Below, in pieces: positions 26,849-36,306 of a stretch of DNA of 58,904 bases. A model generated the notes under the pieces. That model saw only the letters and a list, made by a program, of their open reading frames with translations, was not told the DNA's origin and made no database searches. The DNA is from Firm-04 sp045627405. Its GTDB lineage: Bacteria; Bacillota; Clostridia; Oscillospirales; Ruminococcaceae. Within the stretch, counting starts at the first letter, position 1. Every line of letters starts with the position of its first letter. The position numbers and the translations under genes were made by a program. The stretch covers positions 1-58,904 of the forward strand of contig JAZQNP010000037.1 of NCBI GenBank assembly GCA_045627405.1. The letters run 5' to 3'.

Positions 26849-28042
26849 TCAGTTGACAACGCCGAATTCAGAGAACGGCGTGAGCCGCAGCACGACCTTG
26901 CCGATGATGTCATCCACCGGCACAAGACCGACCTGCGGATGGCGGCTGTCCTTGGAAATGTTGCGGTTGTCACCGAGGACAAAGACATAGCCCTCCGGCA
27001 CGGTGAGCGGATAGGTGAATGCGCCGTTGTCGCGGGTTGTCAGCGTATTGGTATACGGTTCTGTGAGTGCATTGCCGTTGACATACACAATGCCCTGCGA
27101 AAAATCAATATTGACGACATCGCCTGCCTGACCGATCAGTCGCTTGACGATGCGCTTGCCGAGGCCGTCAGCGGTATAGAATTCGCCGGTTGCGGGATCC
27201 TGCACGCAGGCAGACCGGCTGTCGAGAATCAGAATATCGCCCAGATCGAAGCTGTGATCGAAGCGGCTGACCATAAGGCGGTCGCCGCTGGTCAGCGTCG
27301 GTACCATGGAATCGCCGTCAACCGTTGCCACGCAGAACACGAATGTGAAGAGCAGCATCACGACAAATACGGATGTGATGACGGATTCAAACAGATCGAG
27401 GGCGTCGTCAAGCAGCTGCCGAACTGAATAGGATTCTTCGGTTTTCCCGCTGTTTGGCTCTGCGGATTTGACCGGGTCGGTTTCCGCGGCTTCAACGAGT
27501 TCTACGTTTTCCACGGCTTCTGCGACAGCTTCAACATCTGCATGTTCCGCGGCTTCCGCGCTGTCCGCAGCAGGCTCTTCCGCGGGTGCATCCGCCGCTG
27601 TGTCACCGGCAGGTGATGGCTTTTCTGCATTTGCAGCATCACTCTTTTTGCTCGCAGCCGCCTCTTGGTAAAACGCCTCATCTACCGTTGTACCGTTTTT
27701 CAGGATGCGGTCGGCATCTCCGTCCGTGACGTGCAGGGTCATTTCGCTGCCGATATTTGCCTTGACGTCATCCGGAGTCGGGTCGGCACCGTTGACAGCA
27801 AAGCCGTCGCTGCGGATGCAGACTGTATCGCCGGAATGCAGCGCGACGGGAAATTCTGCTGTTTTGTCAGTCCCGCCCGCTGCCGCTTTGACCGTAACCG
27901 TACATTCCTCTGTGATGAGGAAGTACGCCGGAAGCGGGAGGGATGTCGCAGTGTCTGTCTGATTCTGTGTCTGTTCCTGATTCAGGAGGGGTTCTGCATC
28001 CTGCTTATTTTCTTCATTGGGAATTGCGGTGTTATCACGCAT
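26849..28042 (-). CDS. lepB: Type I signal peptidase with long N-terminal extension
   Basis: 397 residues from the ATG at 28042, set by GGAGG eight bases ahead. The catalytic domain is at the C-terminus: one transmembrane helix (about 216-240), then GDSMVPTL with the catalytic Ser, KRIVKRLIG with the Lys, and the box GDNRNISKDSR. Typical enzymes have under 200 residues. Here about 210 residues precede the membrane helix: a small beta-rich-looking part (about 40-110), then an Ala/Glu/Asp-rich, probably disordered, stretch (about 125-205). It is adjacent to a second, normal-length signal peptidase. The extension should be cytoplasmic; its role is unknown. Confidence 0.9.
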   Translation of the reverse strand: MRDNTAIPNEENKQDAEPLLNQEQTQNQTDTATSLPLPAYFLITEECTVTVKAAAGGTDKTAEFPVALHSGDTVCIRSDGFAVNGADPTPDDVKANIGSEMTLHVTDGDADRILKNGTTVDEAFYQEAAASKKSDAANAEKPSPAGDTAADAPAEEPAADSAEAAEHADVEAVAEAVENVELVEAAETDPVKSAEPNSGKTEESYSVRQLLDDALDLFESVITSVFVVMLLFTFVFCVATVDGDSMVPTLTSGDRLMVSRFDHSFDLGDILILDSRSACVQDPATGEFYTADGLGKRIVKRLIGQAGDVVNIDFSQGIVYVNGNALTEPYTNTLTTRDNGAFTYPLTVPEGYVFVLGDNRNISKDSRHPQVGLVPVDDIIGKVVLRLTPFSEFGVVN

Positions 28043-28088
28043 GTTCAGCACCTCCGGATTTTGCGCCGATGCGCAGAATGTTCATTCT

Positions 28089-28760
28089 TTATGTATCGAG
28101 CAGCCAGTCGAAATTGTCCGTCCATTTCGCACAGAGGTCATCATTGCGATCGATCCGCATGACAGCGACGCCCAGTACCTGATCCTCCGGCACGAGCGCG
28201 ACGCTGGGATTGCGGCTGTCGGAGCTGAAAAGACGGTTATCGCCCATGACGAACAAATATCCCTCCGGCACCGTAAGCGGGTAGGTGAACGCCTCGTCGT
28301 TGCGGGTTGTCGGGTCCGCGATATACGGTTCATCCAGCAGGACGCCGTTGAGATAGACCTCGCCCTTCTGGAAGTCAATATTGATTTCCTGACCGGCGGT
28401 CGCGATGACGCGCTTGATCAGCACGATGCCCATGCCGGGCATATTGTAAACGGCAGAGTGGGTCTCATCGGTAAAATGCCCTGCTTCCTTGTCGTCAATG
28501 ATGACGATTCTGCCGTATTGGGGTTGCAGGATCAGCTTTTCCATAATCAGCCGGTCGGTGTCATAAAGTGTCGGCACCATGGACGTGCCATCGACATTCA
28601 CCGGCTGAAACAGATATGTAAAAGCGAGCAGATAAATAAAAATCGCTGCAAGCCCCGCCTGTATAATGTCCATCAGGTCAAACAGAAGCTGCTTGCCGGG
28701 GTTTGCTTTTTTCGGTTTTTTTTCTTCCGCTGCTGCCGTTTCCTGTGCAATGTCTGCCAT
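28089..28760 (-). CDS. lepB: Type I signal peptidase
   Basis: 223 residues from the ATG at 28760, set by GAGGGAG five bases ahead. A short Lys/Glu-rich cytoplasmic head (about 1-20), a transmembrane helix (about 33-52), then GTSMVPTL with the catalytic Ser, VLIKRVIA with the Lys and GDNRLFSSDSR. It removes signal peptides outside the membrane. It lies directly downstream of rplS behind a terminator, and ahead of the long-form signal peptidase, which makes a tandem pair. Confidence 0.94.
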   Translation of the reverse strand: MADIAQETAAAEEKKPKKANPGKQLLFDLMDIIQAGLAAIFIYLLAFTYLFQPVNVDGTSMVPTLYDTDRLIMEKLILQPQYGRIVIIDDKEAGHFTDETHSAVYNMPGMGIVLIKRVIATAGQEINIDFQKGEVYLNGVLLDEPYIADPTTRNDEAFTYPLTVPEGYLFVMGDNRLFSSDSRNPSVALVPEDQVLGVAVMRIDRNDDLCAKWTDNFDWLLDT

Positions 28761-28814
28761 GCCGGCTCCCTCGCTTTCCTGCAAATGATCGGTTTTCTGT
28801 CTCACATCGGGAGA

Positions 28815-28848
28815 ATAAAAACAAAAGGGGACTGCGCCAGTCCCCTTT
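28815..28848 (-). terminator. Terminator after rplS
   Basis: A 10-bp stem (28824-28833 with 28839-28848) and TTTTGTTTTTA on the minus strand, 14 bases past the rplS stop. The signal peptidase and rbgA genes downstream then depend on read-through or an unseen promoter. Confidence 0.88.
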
Positions 28849-28861
28849 CGCTTGTTTGCAA

Positions 28862-29206
28862 TCAACGAACCAGGCCTTTGACCTTTGCCGCTTTACCGAC
28901 TCTGTCACGCAGATAATAGAGCTTTGCTCTGCGCACAACGCCTCTGCGGACGATCTCAACCTTGTCAACGGCGGGAGAATGCACCGGGAATACACGCTCG
29001 ATGCCGACACCGTGTGCAACTCTGCGAACGGTGAAGGTCTCACTGATGCCGCCGTGCTTCTTCGCAATGACTGTGCCTTCAAAGATCTGGATACGGCTCT
29101 TTTCGCCTTCCTGAATGCGGACATGCACCTTCACGGTGTCACCGACATTGATCTCCGGCATGTTCTCTTTCATGCTTGCCTTGCTGATCTGTTCCAATGC
29201 GTTCAT
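28862..29206 (-). CDS. rplS: 50S ribosomal protein L19
   Basis: 114 residues, standard. GDTVKVHVRIQEG near 22, the IQIFEGTVI strand and the C-terminal RRAKLYYLRDR block identify L19, which sits at the 30S-50S interface. AAGGAGGAG precedes the ATG. It has its own promoter 218 bases upstream and a terminator directly after. Confidence 0.98.
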   Translation of the reverse strand: MNALEQISKASMKENMPEINVGDTVKVHVRIQEGEKSRIQIFEGTVIAKKHGGISETFTVRRVAHGVGIERVFPVHSPAVDKVEIVRRGVVRRAKLYYLRDRVGKAAKVKGLVR

Positions 29207-29417
29207 GGGTAATGCTCCTCCTTGATTGTTTACGGATGTTCATACATGATGCCATACAGCGCGCCCTCACATCTCCGCAAACAAGGGGGAGGGAAAATGC
29301 AGCGGACCATCCAGTTTCAGTAATGTGCTGCGAAACGAAAAGCGCATATCTGCGCTGAATTTCCGTCCGCATTGCATTGCAGCCTCGCCGGTAAGGCACC
29401 GGCGGAAATCCAAATGC
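29207..29417 (-). ncRNA. Long 5' leader of rplS, candidate L19 leader
   Basis: About 210 untranslated bases lie between the predicted start point and the rplS ATG. They include a GCCGG/CCGGC hairpin and CGCAGATATGCG-type pairings. Autoregulatory L19 leaders are known in Firmicutes, but I cannot match the consensus by eye. The rest of the gap, 29453-29575, shows nothing I can name. Confidence 0.35.
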
Positions 29418-29423
29418 TGTACT

Positions 29424-29452
29424 ATTATAGCATATTTTGCATGAGAATGCAA
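29424..29452 (-). promoter_or_regulatory. Promoter of rplS
   Basis: Minus strand TTGCAT (29447-29452), 17-base spacer, TATAAT (29424-29429). Confidence 0.85.
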
Positions 29453-29575
29453 GGGCTTTTCACATTTTTTTGCATTTCCCGCAAATTTCAGCAGATATTT
29501 GCCCTTTGGCTGTGCAGATTGTCAGAATTGCACTGCGAGAGGGATGCTTTTTCGGGAGAACACAGCTTCCGGCAG

Positions 29576-30553
29576 TCAGATTGACGTGTACGCAGGGTCT
29601 GTGTTCGCGGAACGAAGCTGCCGGTCGATCTCCTCGTAGCAGAGTTCGTTTCCGATCACGATCAGCACAGCCTGCGCATCGGAGACGGGTTCGATTTCCA
29701 GCTTTTCGGGTGTGGCGTTGATGCGAAGCCAACTGCCGTCCTCTGCCGGAAGAGAGCCTTTCAGCCGTGCGATGCTGCCGCAGCCTGCATCGTGCAGGAT
29801 CGCGTTCAATACCGACGCAATCTCTGCCTGCGGGATGCGGATGTGCATGAAATAATGCACGGCACTGTCATAGGTTTCGGGCTGAAACTGTTTGACATAG
29901 CTTGCAGCGCGGTAGCCCGCCTGCGAGAGTGCATCGAAATCTTCTGCGGTCAGCGTGTCCCACGCCTTTGCCAGCAGATCGCTGCGCGTAAACTGCCGGT
30001 CGCACTGCACGGCGGTCAGTGCGCGGCTGAGGTGGGCAAGTGCGCGCGCAGATGCCTGTTCCGGCGTTTCGGATATGCGTGAGAGCTTGCTGAGGATCAG
30101 CTTTCCGGCACATGCCGCCTCGGAAGCAAACAGATATTCCAGCTGCGGGGGGAGCGTGTCGGCGCAGGAAGCATCCACAATCGTCAGAACGCTGCCGATT
30201 TCAAACCATCGGTCGAGCGGTGTATCGTGCAGCGTGTCGAAGAATTCGTCCATATCAAAAATGCCGGACGGTTCGATCAGCACGCGGTCAAAATGCTGCA
30301 TCCCCAGAGAAACAAGCTGTGTTTTGAAGCGGCGGCGGTGACAGTAGGGGTCGTTGCAGGCAGCAACCATTTCCAGCTGACAGTGATCGCAGCTGAGGTC
30401 TTTCAGCAGCAACATATCGACATTCACCGCGCCGTAGTCGTTGACCAAAATTGCGATGTGCTGTCCTTTGTCGATGAAGTGCTGTGCATATCTGCGCAGA
30501 AACGTCGTTTTTCCCGCACCGAGAATGCCGGTGATCAGATCAATCTTTGTCAT
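29576..30553 (-). CDS. CobW/COG0523-family GTPase, probable metallochaperone
   Basis: 325 residues from the ATG at 30553, set by AGGAGAC; an earlier start would sit inside hslO. Walker A TGILGAGKTTF near 8 and the NDYGAVNVD switch near 40 define the G3E GTPase class. The usual C-x-C-C metal motif is not seen; instead a CDHC pair near 57 and ACNDPYCH near 67 follow. A C-terminal CobW_C-like domain spans about 200-300. Family members deliver zinc, cobalt or nickel. The gene overlaps hslO, which encodes a zinc-binding chaperone, by 14 bases, so a link to zinc supply is a reasonable inference. Confidence 0.85.
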   Translation of the reverse strand: MTKIDLITGILGAGKTTFLRRYAQHFIDKGQHIAILVNDYGAVNVDMLLLKDLSCDHCQLEMVAACNDPYCHRRRFKTQLVSLGMQHFDRVLIEPSGIFDMDEFFDTLHDTPLDRWFEIGSVLTIVDASCADTLPPQLEYLFASEAACAGKLILSKLSRISETPEQASARALAHLSRALTAVQCDRQFTRSDLLAKAWDTLTAEDFDALSQAGYRAASYVKQFQPETYDSAVHYFMHIRIPQAEIASVLNAILHDAGCGSIARLKGSLPAEDGSWLRINATPEKLEIEPVSDAQAVLIVIGNELCYEEIDRQLRSANTDPAYTSI

Positions 30554-31451
30554 GTCTGCCGTCTCCTGCCGCCGGCTTGGTTTCCGCCATCGCGCGGATC
30601 TCGTCGGGCGTAAACACATATTTTTTGTTGCAGAAGTGACAGCACACTTCAATTTCCGGCATTTCATCCGCCATTTCCGTCAGTGTCCGGCGGTCGAGGG
30701 CGCGGAGCATGTTTGCCGTGCGTTCGCGGGAGCAGTCGCAGCGATATGCCGGCTGTGATTCATCGAGCAGCTCGGCGTGCAGCCCCTGCATGAGCTTCTG
30801 TGCGATGTCATCTGCGGTCATCCCTGCTTCGAGCATCGCAGTCACGCCCGTGATGCCGGAGAGGTTTTCTTCCAGCTGCAAAACGGCACTTTCCGGTGCA
30901 AAGGGGAGCAGCTGAATCAGGTATCCGCCGGCAAATTTCACAGTGAGATCGGGATTGACCAGCACGCCCAGCCCGCAGGCGGTCGGCACCTGTTCACTGT
31001 CCGCGAAATACTGTGTAATATCCTCTGCGATTTCGCCGGAGACCAGTGCGGTCTGTCCCGAATACGGCTCTTTCATGCCGATGTCCTTGATGACGAAGAG
31101 CGTGCCGTCCGTGCCGACTGCACCGGCGACATCGAGTTTCCCCTGTGCGTTTAGCGGCAGTTCGACGACCGTTTGCTCCGCATAGCTTTTGACATTGCCG
31201 TGATAATCCGCGACGGCGACGAGAATGCCCGCAGGACCGCCGCCGTCAAGGCGCACGGTCACACTGTCGGTCGGGTTTTTCAGTCCGTACCCGATCAGCG
31301 AGGCAGCCATGGAGAGCCGTCCCAGTGCCGCGGTCACAACTGCCGAGGGCTGATGGATGCGTTCCAGTTCCGCGCACATCGCCGTGCCGTCCAGAACAGA
31401 GCAGACGACCGCGCCGTCCTCGGAGAGGTATCGTTTGAGAATGCCGTTCAT
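30540..31451 (-). CDS. hslO: Redox-regulated chaperone Hsp33
   Basis: 303 residues. The C-terminal zinc switch C-x-C (CDC near 238) and C-x2-C (CHFC near 271) is intact. The N-terminal core has GYGLKNPTDSVTVRLDGGGP near 54 and the family's G-rich loop. On oxidative stress the zinc is released and the protein becomes a holdase chaperone. It overlaps the CobW GTPase gene at its 3' end. No separate promoter was found in the 45 bases after the transglutaminase gene, so it may be cotranscribed with it. Confidence 0.95.
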   Translation of the reverse strand: MNGILKRYLSEDGAVVCSVLDGTAMCAELERIHQPSAVVTAALGRLSMAASLIGYGLKNPTDSVTVRLDGGGPAGILVAVADYHGNVKSYAEQTVVELPLNAQGKLDVAGAVGTDGTLFVIKDIGMKEPYSGQTALVSGEIAEDITQYFADSEQVPTACGLGVLVNPDLTVKFAGGYLIQLLPFAPESAVLQLEENLSGITGVTAMLEAGMTADDIAQKLMQGLHAELLDESQPAYRCDCSRERTANMLRALDRRTLTEMADEMPEIEVCCHFCNKKYVFTPDEIRAMAETKPAAGDGRHDKD

Positions 31452-31496
31452 AGTGGGAAAATCCTTTCGTTTCGCTCTTGTATGGTATAGGAGATG

Positions 31497-33905
31497 TCAT
31501 GCGCCTGCGCCTGCGGTTTCGGCGGTTTTTTCAGCCTGTCTTCGCGCAGTCTTTTCCCGTTTCACAGCGGGCTTCCATGCGTCATAGGCTTGGCAGTATG
31601 CGGTATAAACGCGGTCTGCCGTTTCCGGCGTGCAGCGGTTTGCGTAGAGCGTTTCCTCAAAGCCGCTGAGCAGGTCGCTGAGATCGCATTGCAGGAAATC
31701 GCTTTGCGTCCGGCAGAGATCGCGCATCGTGACGGCAGGATCGGCATTCCACTGTTTGCGCAGCCGTCTGCATGCTGCCTGAACCGCTTCTGCATTGCGC
31801 AGTCTGCGGTATTTTCTGCGGAACAGTTTTTCGCGGAGCATCGGAATCAGCCATACGGTCACTGCAATGACAAGCAGTGCCGCACCGAAGAGGATGAATC
31901 CGGAATATTGCAACGTTGCGATGACATTGGCACTGTTTCGGTTCTGTGCGAGTGTCGAAGAGGCGGTCGGATCGAGCATCATCCAGCCGTAGCCGGAGAT
32001 ATAGATTTCGACAAAGGCATGCGCCTCATCGCTTGTGATGACATATTCCCAGTCGCCCGAAGTCGTGATGCCGGTGTTTTTTCTGCTGAGCGAAAAGCCC
32101 TCGACATAACGGGTCGGCAGTCCGGCAGCGCGGCACAGCTCTGTCATCGCGCTGGCAAACTGATAGCAGACGCCGGTTTTATTCTGAAAGAGGAATGTTT
32201 CCACATTGTCGTGGACATCAATCGGGAAATCCAGATCGTAGATGAATTCGCCCGAGTGCATGTAGTGATAGAGTGCAGATGCCTTTTCAAAATCGGAAAC
32301 GCAGTCCTCTGTCAGCGACGCGGCAAGCTCTCTGACCTCCGCGGGCGTCTGGCTCTTGACGGATGCCGCGTAGTTTTGTGCCGCAAGATAGCAGTCTGCG
32401 GCATCCTGTGCTTTCTGCTGTAAATCTTCATCGCCGCTGTCTTGTGCAGTATTCAGCAGATCACTCAGAAAATCCGCCCAGTTTCCGGCGTCGGACTGCT
32501 GCATGAGCATGCGGGCGGCATCGGAGTTTGCTGCGGTTTCACTGTAATACCGGACGGTGAATTCCTCAAAGTAGCGGCGGGCATTGGATCTGCGGAAGAA
32601 AATACCGCTGCTGCTTTGCAGAATTTTCTGCGGCCTGTTCTCGCTATCTACGCTGACTGCGTGATTTGGCGCAGGGAAGATCGCTGCGTTATAGGAAGCG
32701 GCTGCCATTTTCAGTGTCCGCAGATAGCCGCTTTCGGGGACCGGCAGTGCGGCAAATTCAGTCAGATTCCATTTTTCCGCGAACGCACTGTCAAGCCGTG
32801 CGGCTTTCTGCACCGCAAGGAGCAGATCGGTCGGCAGCTGGTCGGCACAATAAGTTTCCGTATCGAAGGCATTTGTGCGGGAGTTCTCGTCCTTGGGCGT
32901 GCCGTCGTAATCCGACGCGAACCAGCTGTCGGAATCATAATCGTAATTGGTATATGTGTTGACACGCAGATTGAGCTGCTCGTCGGAATTGGCGTAGTAG
33001 ATGGTGCGGTTATAATCCAGCAGGGAATAGCTGCCGCCGTCCGAGGAATCGGTAAAGCCGCTGATGGCGTTTTCGAGATAGCTCGAAAGCTCAGAGATGT
33101 CGAGCATGGTTTCGAGCACGGTCCGGTCTGCGGTGACGGTGGGCTTTGGGATAATCAGCACGGCAATGCTGGCAGCGGCGAGAAAGATGCCGCCTGCACG
33201 AATGAAGCTTTTGTCGATCAGCTCCGGCTTTTTGTCTGCATTTGCAGATTTTTTCGGCGGCATGGTCAGTCTGCTGGTGCCGTTTGGCTCATACGCCTGC
33301 ACCAGCTCCGGATCCTCCGTATGCGCCTGCCGGCAGTAAATCATGACGGCGAAATAGCAGACAAAGAGGATGATAATGGAGGGAACGGGCATGGTTTCGT
33401 TCTCTTTTGCATAGATTGCAAAGGGGAAGATCATGACCATAAAGGACATCAGCACGCGGTAACGCACGAATGTGAAGTAATATGCAATGGATGCAAGGAA
33501 GAACGAGAACATCAGAAACAGCGCGATTGTGTAACCGGGATACCGGTCTGTCAGAACCGACTGCGGTGTCATGAACCAGACAAAGGGATTGATGCGGGCG
33601 ATGTCTTCCTTCGGCGCGAGCAGCGTGCCGTAATAGCCGGCGTACATAAAGCTCACAGATACAGCCAGCGTGACAAATCCGGCTGCAAGATAGGCGATGC
33701 CGCCGATGAAGTTATGCTTTTTGACAAAATCGAAGAGCCGGAACAGTGCTGCCTGAAAGACGGTTGTCAGAATGATCCAGAGCGGTGTGAAGGCAGGTGC
33801 GTAATGATAGAAAATGCTTGCAATAATTGTTGCGGAATAAAGCAGCGGAATGCGCTTTGGCTGCAACAGCCAGCGAATGACCGCGCTGTTTTTCGGCTTG
33901 TTCAT
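31497..33905 (-). CDS. Membrane-anchored transglutaminase-like protein (TgpA type)
   Basis: 802 residues. Six or so transmembrane segments lie within residues 18-200 and another helix is near 265. A large outer domain follows, with the transglutaminase core from about 540: GVCYQFASAM gives the Cys, DEAHAFVEIYI the His and MLDPTAS the Asp. A last transmembrane helix (about 692-712) precedes a cytoplasmic Arg-rich tail. The family may act as a protease or crosslinker at the cell surface; the role is not settled. It ends the MoxR-DUF58-transglutaminase operon, a recurrent trio. Confidence 0.9.
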   Translation of the reverse strand: MNKPKNSAVIRWLLQPKRIPLLYSATIIASIFYHYAPAFTPLWIILTTVFQAALFRLFDFVKKHNFIGGIAYLAAGFVTLAVSVSFMYAGYYGTLLAPKEDIARINPFVWFMTPQSVLTDRYPGYTIALFLMFSFFLASIAYYFTFVRYRVLMSFMVMIFPFAIYAKENETMPVPSIIILFVCYFAVMIYCRQAHTEDPELVQAYEPNGTSRLTMPPKKSANADKKPELIDKSFIRAGGIFLAAASIAVLIIPKPTVTADRTVLETMLDISELSSYLENAISGFTDSSDGGSYSLLDYNRTIYYANSDEQLNLRVNTYTNYDYDSDSWFASDYDGTPKDENSRTNAFDTETYCADQLPTDLLLAVQKAARLDSAFAEKWNLTEFAALPVPESGYLRTLKMAAASYNAAIFPAPNHAVSVDSENRPQKILQSSSGIFFRRSNARRYFEEFTVRYYSETAANSDAARMLMQQSDAGNWADFLSDLLNTAQDSGDEDLQQKAQDAADCYLAAQNYAASVKSQTPAEVRELAASLTEDCVSDFEKASALYHYMHSGEFIYDLDFPIDVHDNVETFLFQNKTGVCYQFASAMTELCRAAGLPTRYVEGFSLSRKNTGITTSGDWEYVITSDEAHAFVEIYISGYGWMMLDPTASSTLAQNRNSANVIATLQYSGFILFGAALLVIAVTVWLIPMLREKLFRRKYRRLRNAEAVQAACRRLRKQWNADPAVTMRDLCRTQSDFLQCDLSDLLSGFEETLYANRCTPETADRVYTAYCQAYDAWKPAVKREKTARRQAEKTAETAGAGA

Positions 33906-33950
33906 TGAGACACCTCCCTTTCCGGACGGATGTGTGCGCGTGTGCGGATG

Positions 33951-35231
33951 TCAGCTCTTGGCAAGCTGCCGGTTTGCAGTGGCAAGCCAAAGCGATCCGT
34001 CGCGCGGGAGTACGGCATTTGCCGCACGCGATTCGGGTACAATCGTATAGACCTCCGAGGGGACATGTTCGAGCATGGCAGCCGTTTCCCCGTCGGCGAT
34101 TGTAGTGAAATGAAGCAGCACGGCACCCGCTTCCTGCGTAAGCTGCGGCGGGAGCAGGGGCAGTGCGGCGAGCCGATCTGCACTGCGGAAGCCGCCGCGC
34201 AGCAGATTGATGGCTTCTGTGGCAAGCAGACCGCCGTCGTCGATGGGCAGCATGCTCCATGCGCCGTTCTGATCGGCATAATGCAGCGTACAGGGATAGC
34301 CGTTGCGGGCGCAGAGCATCAGGAAGCCGAGCGCGGTTTCGATCAGGATTTCTTCGTTTGCGAGGTTGCGTTCCATATCGCTGATGCGGCTGTCTCTGCG
34401 GAAGTCCAGAACGACGGAGAGCCGTGCGAGCGAGACGGGTTCATCCTGCCGCACCAGCAGCTTGTGCCGTTTGGACGAGAGCTTCCAGTTGATGCGTTTG
34501 AGCGAGTCGCCCGCGAGATAATCGCGGTGTTCATAGCCCGGTACAGAGGATGCGGAAGCCGTCGGCGTGGCATCGGACTCATCATCCGCCGCCGCAACGG
34601 CTGTTGTGACAGAACGGAACAGTTCACTGCTTGGTTTCAGCTCCGGAATTTCCGGTGTCAACAGCACACTGCCCTGATCGGTCAGCGGCAGGGAAAACGT
34701 GAACATCGCAAGATAATCGGAGAGCCGGACATCGGAGAGAGAGACAGTTCCGCTTCCGCAAAACCGTCCGGTGAGCCGGATCTGATAGCGCGCCGTGTCG
34801 CGGATGCCCATTGAGAGGCAGAGCGGCAGCGTATCCGGGACGAGCTGTGCGCGCTTTTGTTTGCGCCATTTGCGCGCAGCGGCTGCATCGCGCAGTGCGC
34901 TGCCGGTCAGCAGCGGCTCCGGGGGGAGTGCTTCGGCATCGGGATTCAGCGGATGAAAATGTGCATCTGTCCGCAGATTCATGCGCAGAAACGGCAGCGG
35001 CAGACGGGTTCGCTTTTGCAGTACAATGACTGCGGTCAGCGGCTGCTGCTTTCCGGCGGTATCCGGCAGTTCGAGCGAGACAGTCAGCGACCTTCGCACC
35101 CAGAGCGTCATGCACAGGGAAATGATCGGCATCAGCAGCAGAAACGCCAGCATCAGCACGCCCATATCGCCGTCCATATAGAACATGAACACCAGTGCGA
35201 CTGCAATCGCGCAGAAATATCCGACCGTCAT
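33951..35231 (-). CDS. DUF58 (vWA-like) membrane protein
   Basis: 426 residues. Two N-terminal membrane helices (about 3-18 and 26-45), a variable beta-rich part, then the DUF58 core with DSLKRINWKLSSKRHKL near 258 and a vWA-like LDFRRDSRISD near 294. DUF58 proteins work with MoxR ATPases, probably as a substrate adaptor. It overlaps the moxR-like gene by 4 bases and precedes the transglutaminase gene by 45 bases. Confidence 0.9.
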   Translation of the reverse strand: MTVGYFCAIAVALVFMFYMDGDMGVLMLAFLLLMPIISLCMTLWVRRSLTVSLELPDTAGKQQPLTAVIVLQKRTRLPLPFLRMNLRTDAHFHPLNPDAEALPPEPLLTGSALRDAAAARKWRKQKRAQLVPDTLPLCLSMGIRDTARYQIRLTGRFCGSGTVSLSDVRLSDYLAMFTFSLPLTDQGSVLLTPEIPELKPSSELFRSVTTAVAAADDESDATPTASASSVPGYEHRDYLAGDSLKRINWKLSSKRHKLLVRQDEPVSLARLSVVLDFRRDSRISDMERNLANEEILIETALGFLMLCARNGYPCTLHYADQNGAWSMLPIDDGGLLATEAINLLRGGFRSADRLAALPLLPPQLTQEAGAVLLHFTTIADGETAAMLEHVPSEVYTIVPESRAANAVLPRDGSLWLATANRQLAKS

Positions 35232-36169
35232 GCCTTGGTTTCCATCGGCACAGGGACGGTTCCCAGCACATCTGCAATGACCTTGCGGGTATCACCGAGC
35301 TGGGATTTGCCCTTCGGCGAGAGGATCAGGCGGTGTGCGAGGACGCTTTCCGCCATTGCCTTGACGTCATCCGGCAGGACATAGTCTCTGCCCGAAAGGA
35401 AAGCAGTTGCCTTGGAGGCTTTATAGAGCGCGATGGAGCCGCGCGGAGATGCGCCGAGCGTCAGAGCCTCATGCTGACGTGTGGCAGCGACGATTTTCAG
35501 AATGTATGTTTTCACCGGTTCGCTGACGAACACCGCCTCGACCTGCTCTTGCAGACGGATAATATCCTCCGGATGCAGTGCGGCTTCGGTAATGTTTTCC
35601 AGCGGATTGTGATGTTCTGTGCGCGAGAGAATCTGCATTTCCTCTTCCTCGGTCGGGTAGCCCATGCTGACACGCATAAAGAATCTGTCCATCTGTGCTT
35701 CCGGCAGATGGTAAGTGCCGTAGGTTTCGACGGGATTCTGTGTTGCGAGCACCATGAACGGCTGCGGCAGTTTATGTGTCACGCCGTCGATGGAGATCTG
35801 ATGCTCCTCCATGACTTCCAGCAGCGCGGACTGCACCTTCGGGGAGGCACGGTTGATTTCGTCCGCCAGCAGGAAATTGCACATCGCAGCACCCGGACGG
35901 TATTCCAGTTCAAAGGATGTCTGATTGACCATTGAGAAGCCGGTAATATCGGAAGGCATGACATCCGGCGTGAGCTGAATGCGGTTGAAGCTGCCGCCGA
36001 CAGAGCGTGAAAGCGCAGCAGCAAGCTGTGTTTTTCCGACGCCCGGCACGTCTTCGATGAGAATATGGCCCTGACAGAGCAGACCTGCAATGACGCAGCG
36101 GATGACCTGATCCTTTCCGACAATGACCTGCCCGACAGAATCTGTCAGCTTTTTGATATCCTGATTCAT
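35228..36169 (-). CDS. MoxR-family AAA+ ATPase
   Basis: 313 residues, family length. Walker A EDVPGVGKTQ near 36, Walker B LLADEINRA near 101 and sensor-type ATQNPVE near 142 are all present. MoxR ATPases act as chaperones in metal insertion or complex assembly with vWA partners. It is the first gene of the three-gene operon, 72 bases downstream of a perfect consensus promoter's -10 region, with AGGGG before the ATG. Confidence 0.95.
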   Translation of the reverse strand: MNQDIKKLTDSVGQVIVGKDQVIRCVIAGLLCQGHILIEDVPGVGKTQLAAALSRSVGGSFNRIQLTPDVMPSDITGFSMVNQTSFELEYRPGAAMCNFLLADEINRASPKVQSALLEVMEEHQISIDGVTHKLPQPFMVLATQNPVETYGTYHLPEAQMDRFFMRVSMGYPTEEEEMQILSRTEHHNPLENITEAALHPEDIIRLQEQVEAVFVSEPVKTYILKIVAATRQHEALTLGASPRGSIALYKASKATAFLSGRDYVLPDDVKAMAESVLAHRLILSPKGKSQLGDTRKVIADVLGTVPVPMETKA

Positions 36170-36255
36170 AAGTTACCCCTTTGTTTAATGGAATATGGGA
36201 TCCGGCAGCAGCCCGCGGGAAATATGCGCCCGGACTGCATCAAAATTATGATAAT

Positions 36256-36284
36256 ATTATAGCATATTTCCAATGTGCTGTCAA
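36256..36284 (-). promoter_or_regulatory. Consensus promoter of the moxR operon
   Basis: Minus strand TTGACA (36279-36284), 17-base spacer, TATAAT (36256-36261): perfect match to the vegetative consensus. Confidence 0.88.
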
Positions 36285-36306
36285 TGAATTCGCTGTGAAC
36301 ACGTGA

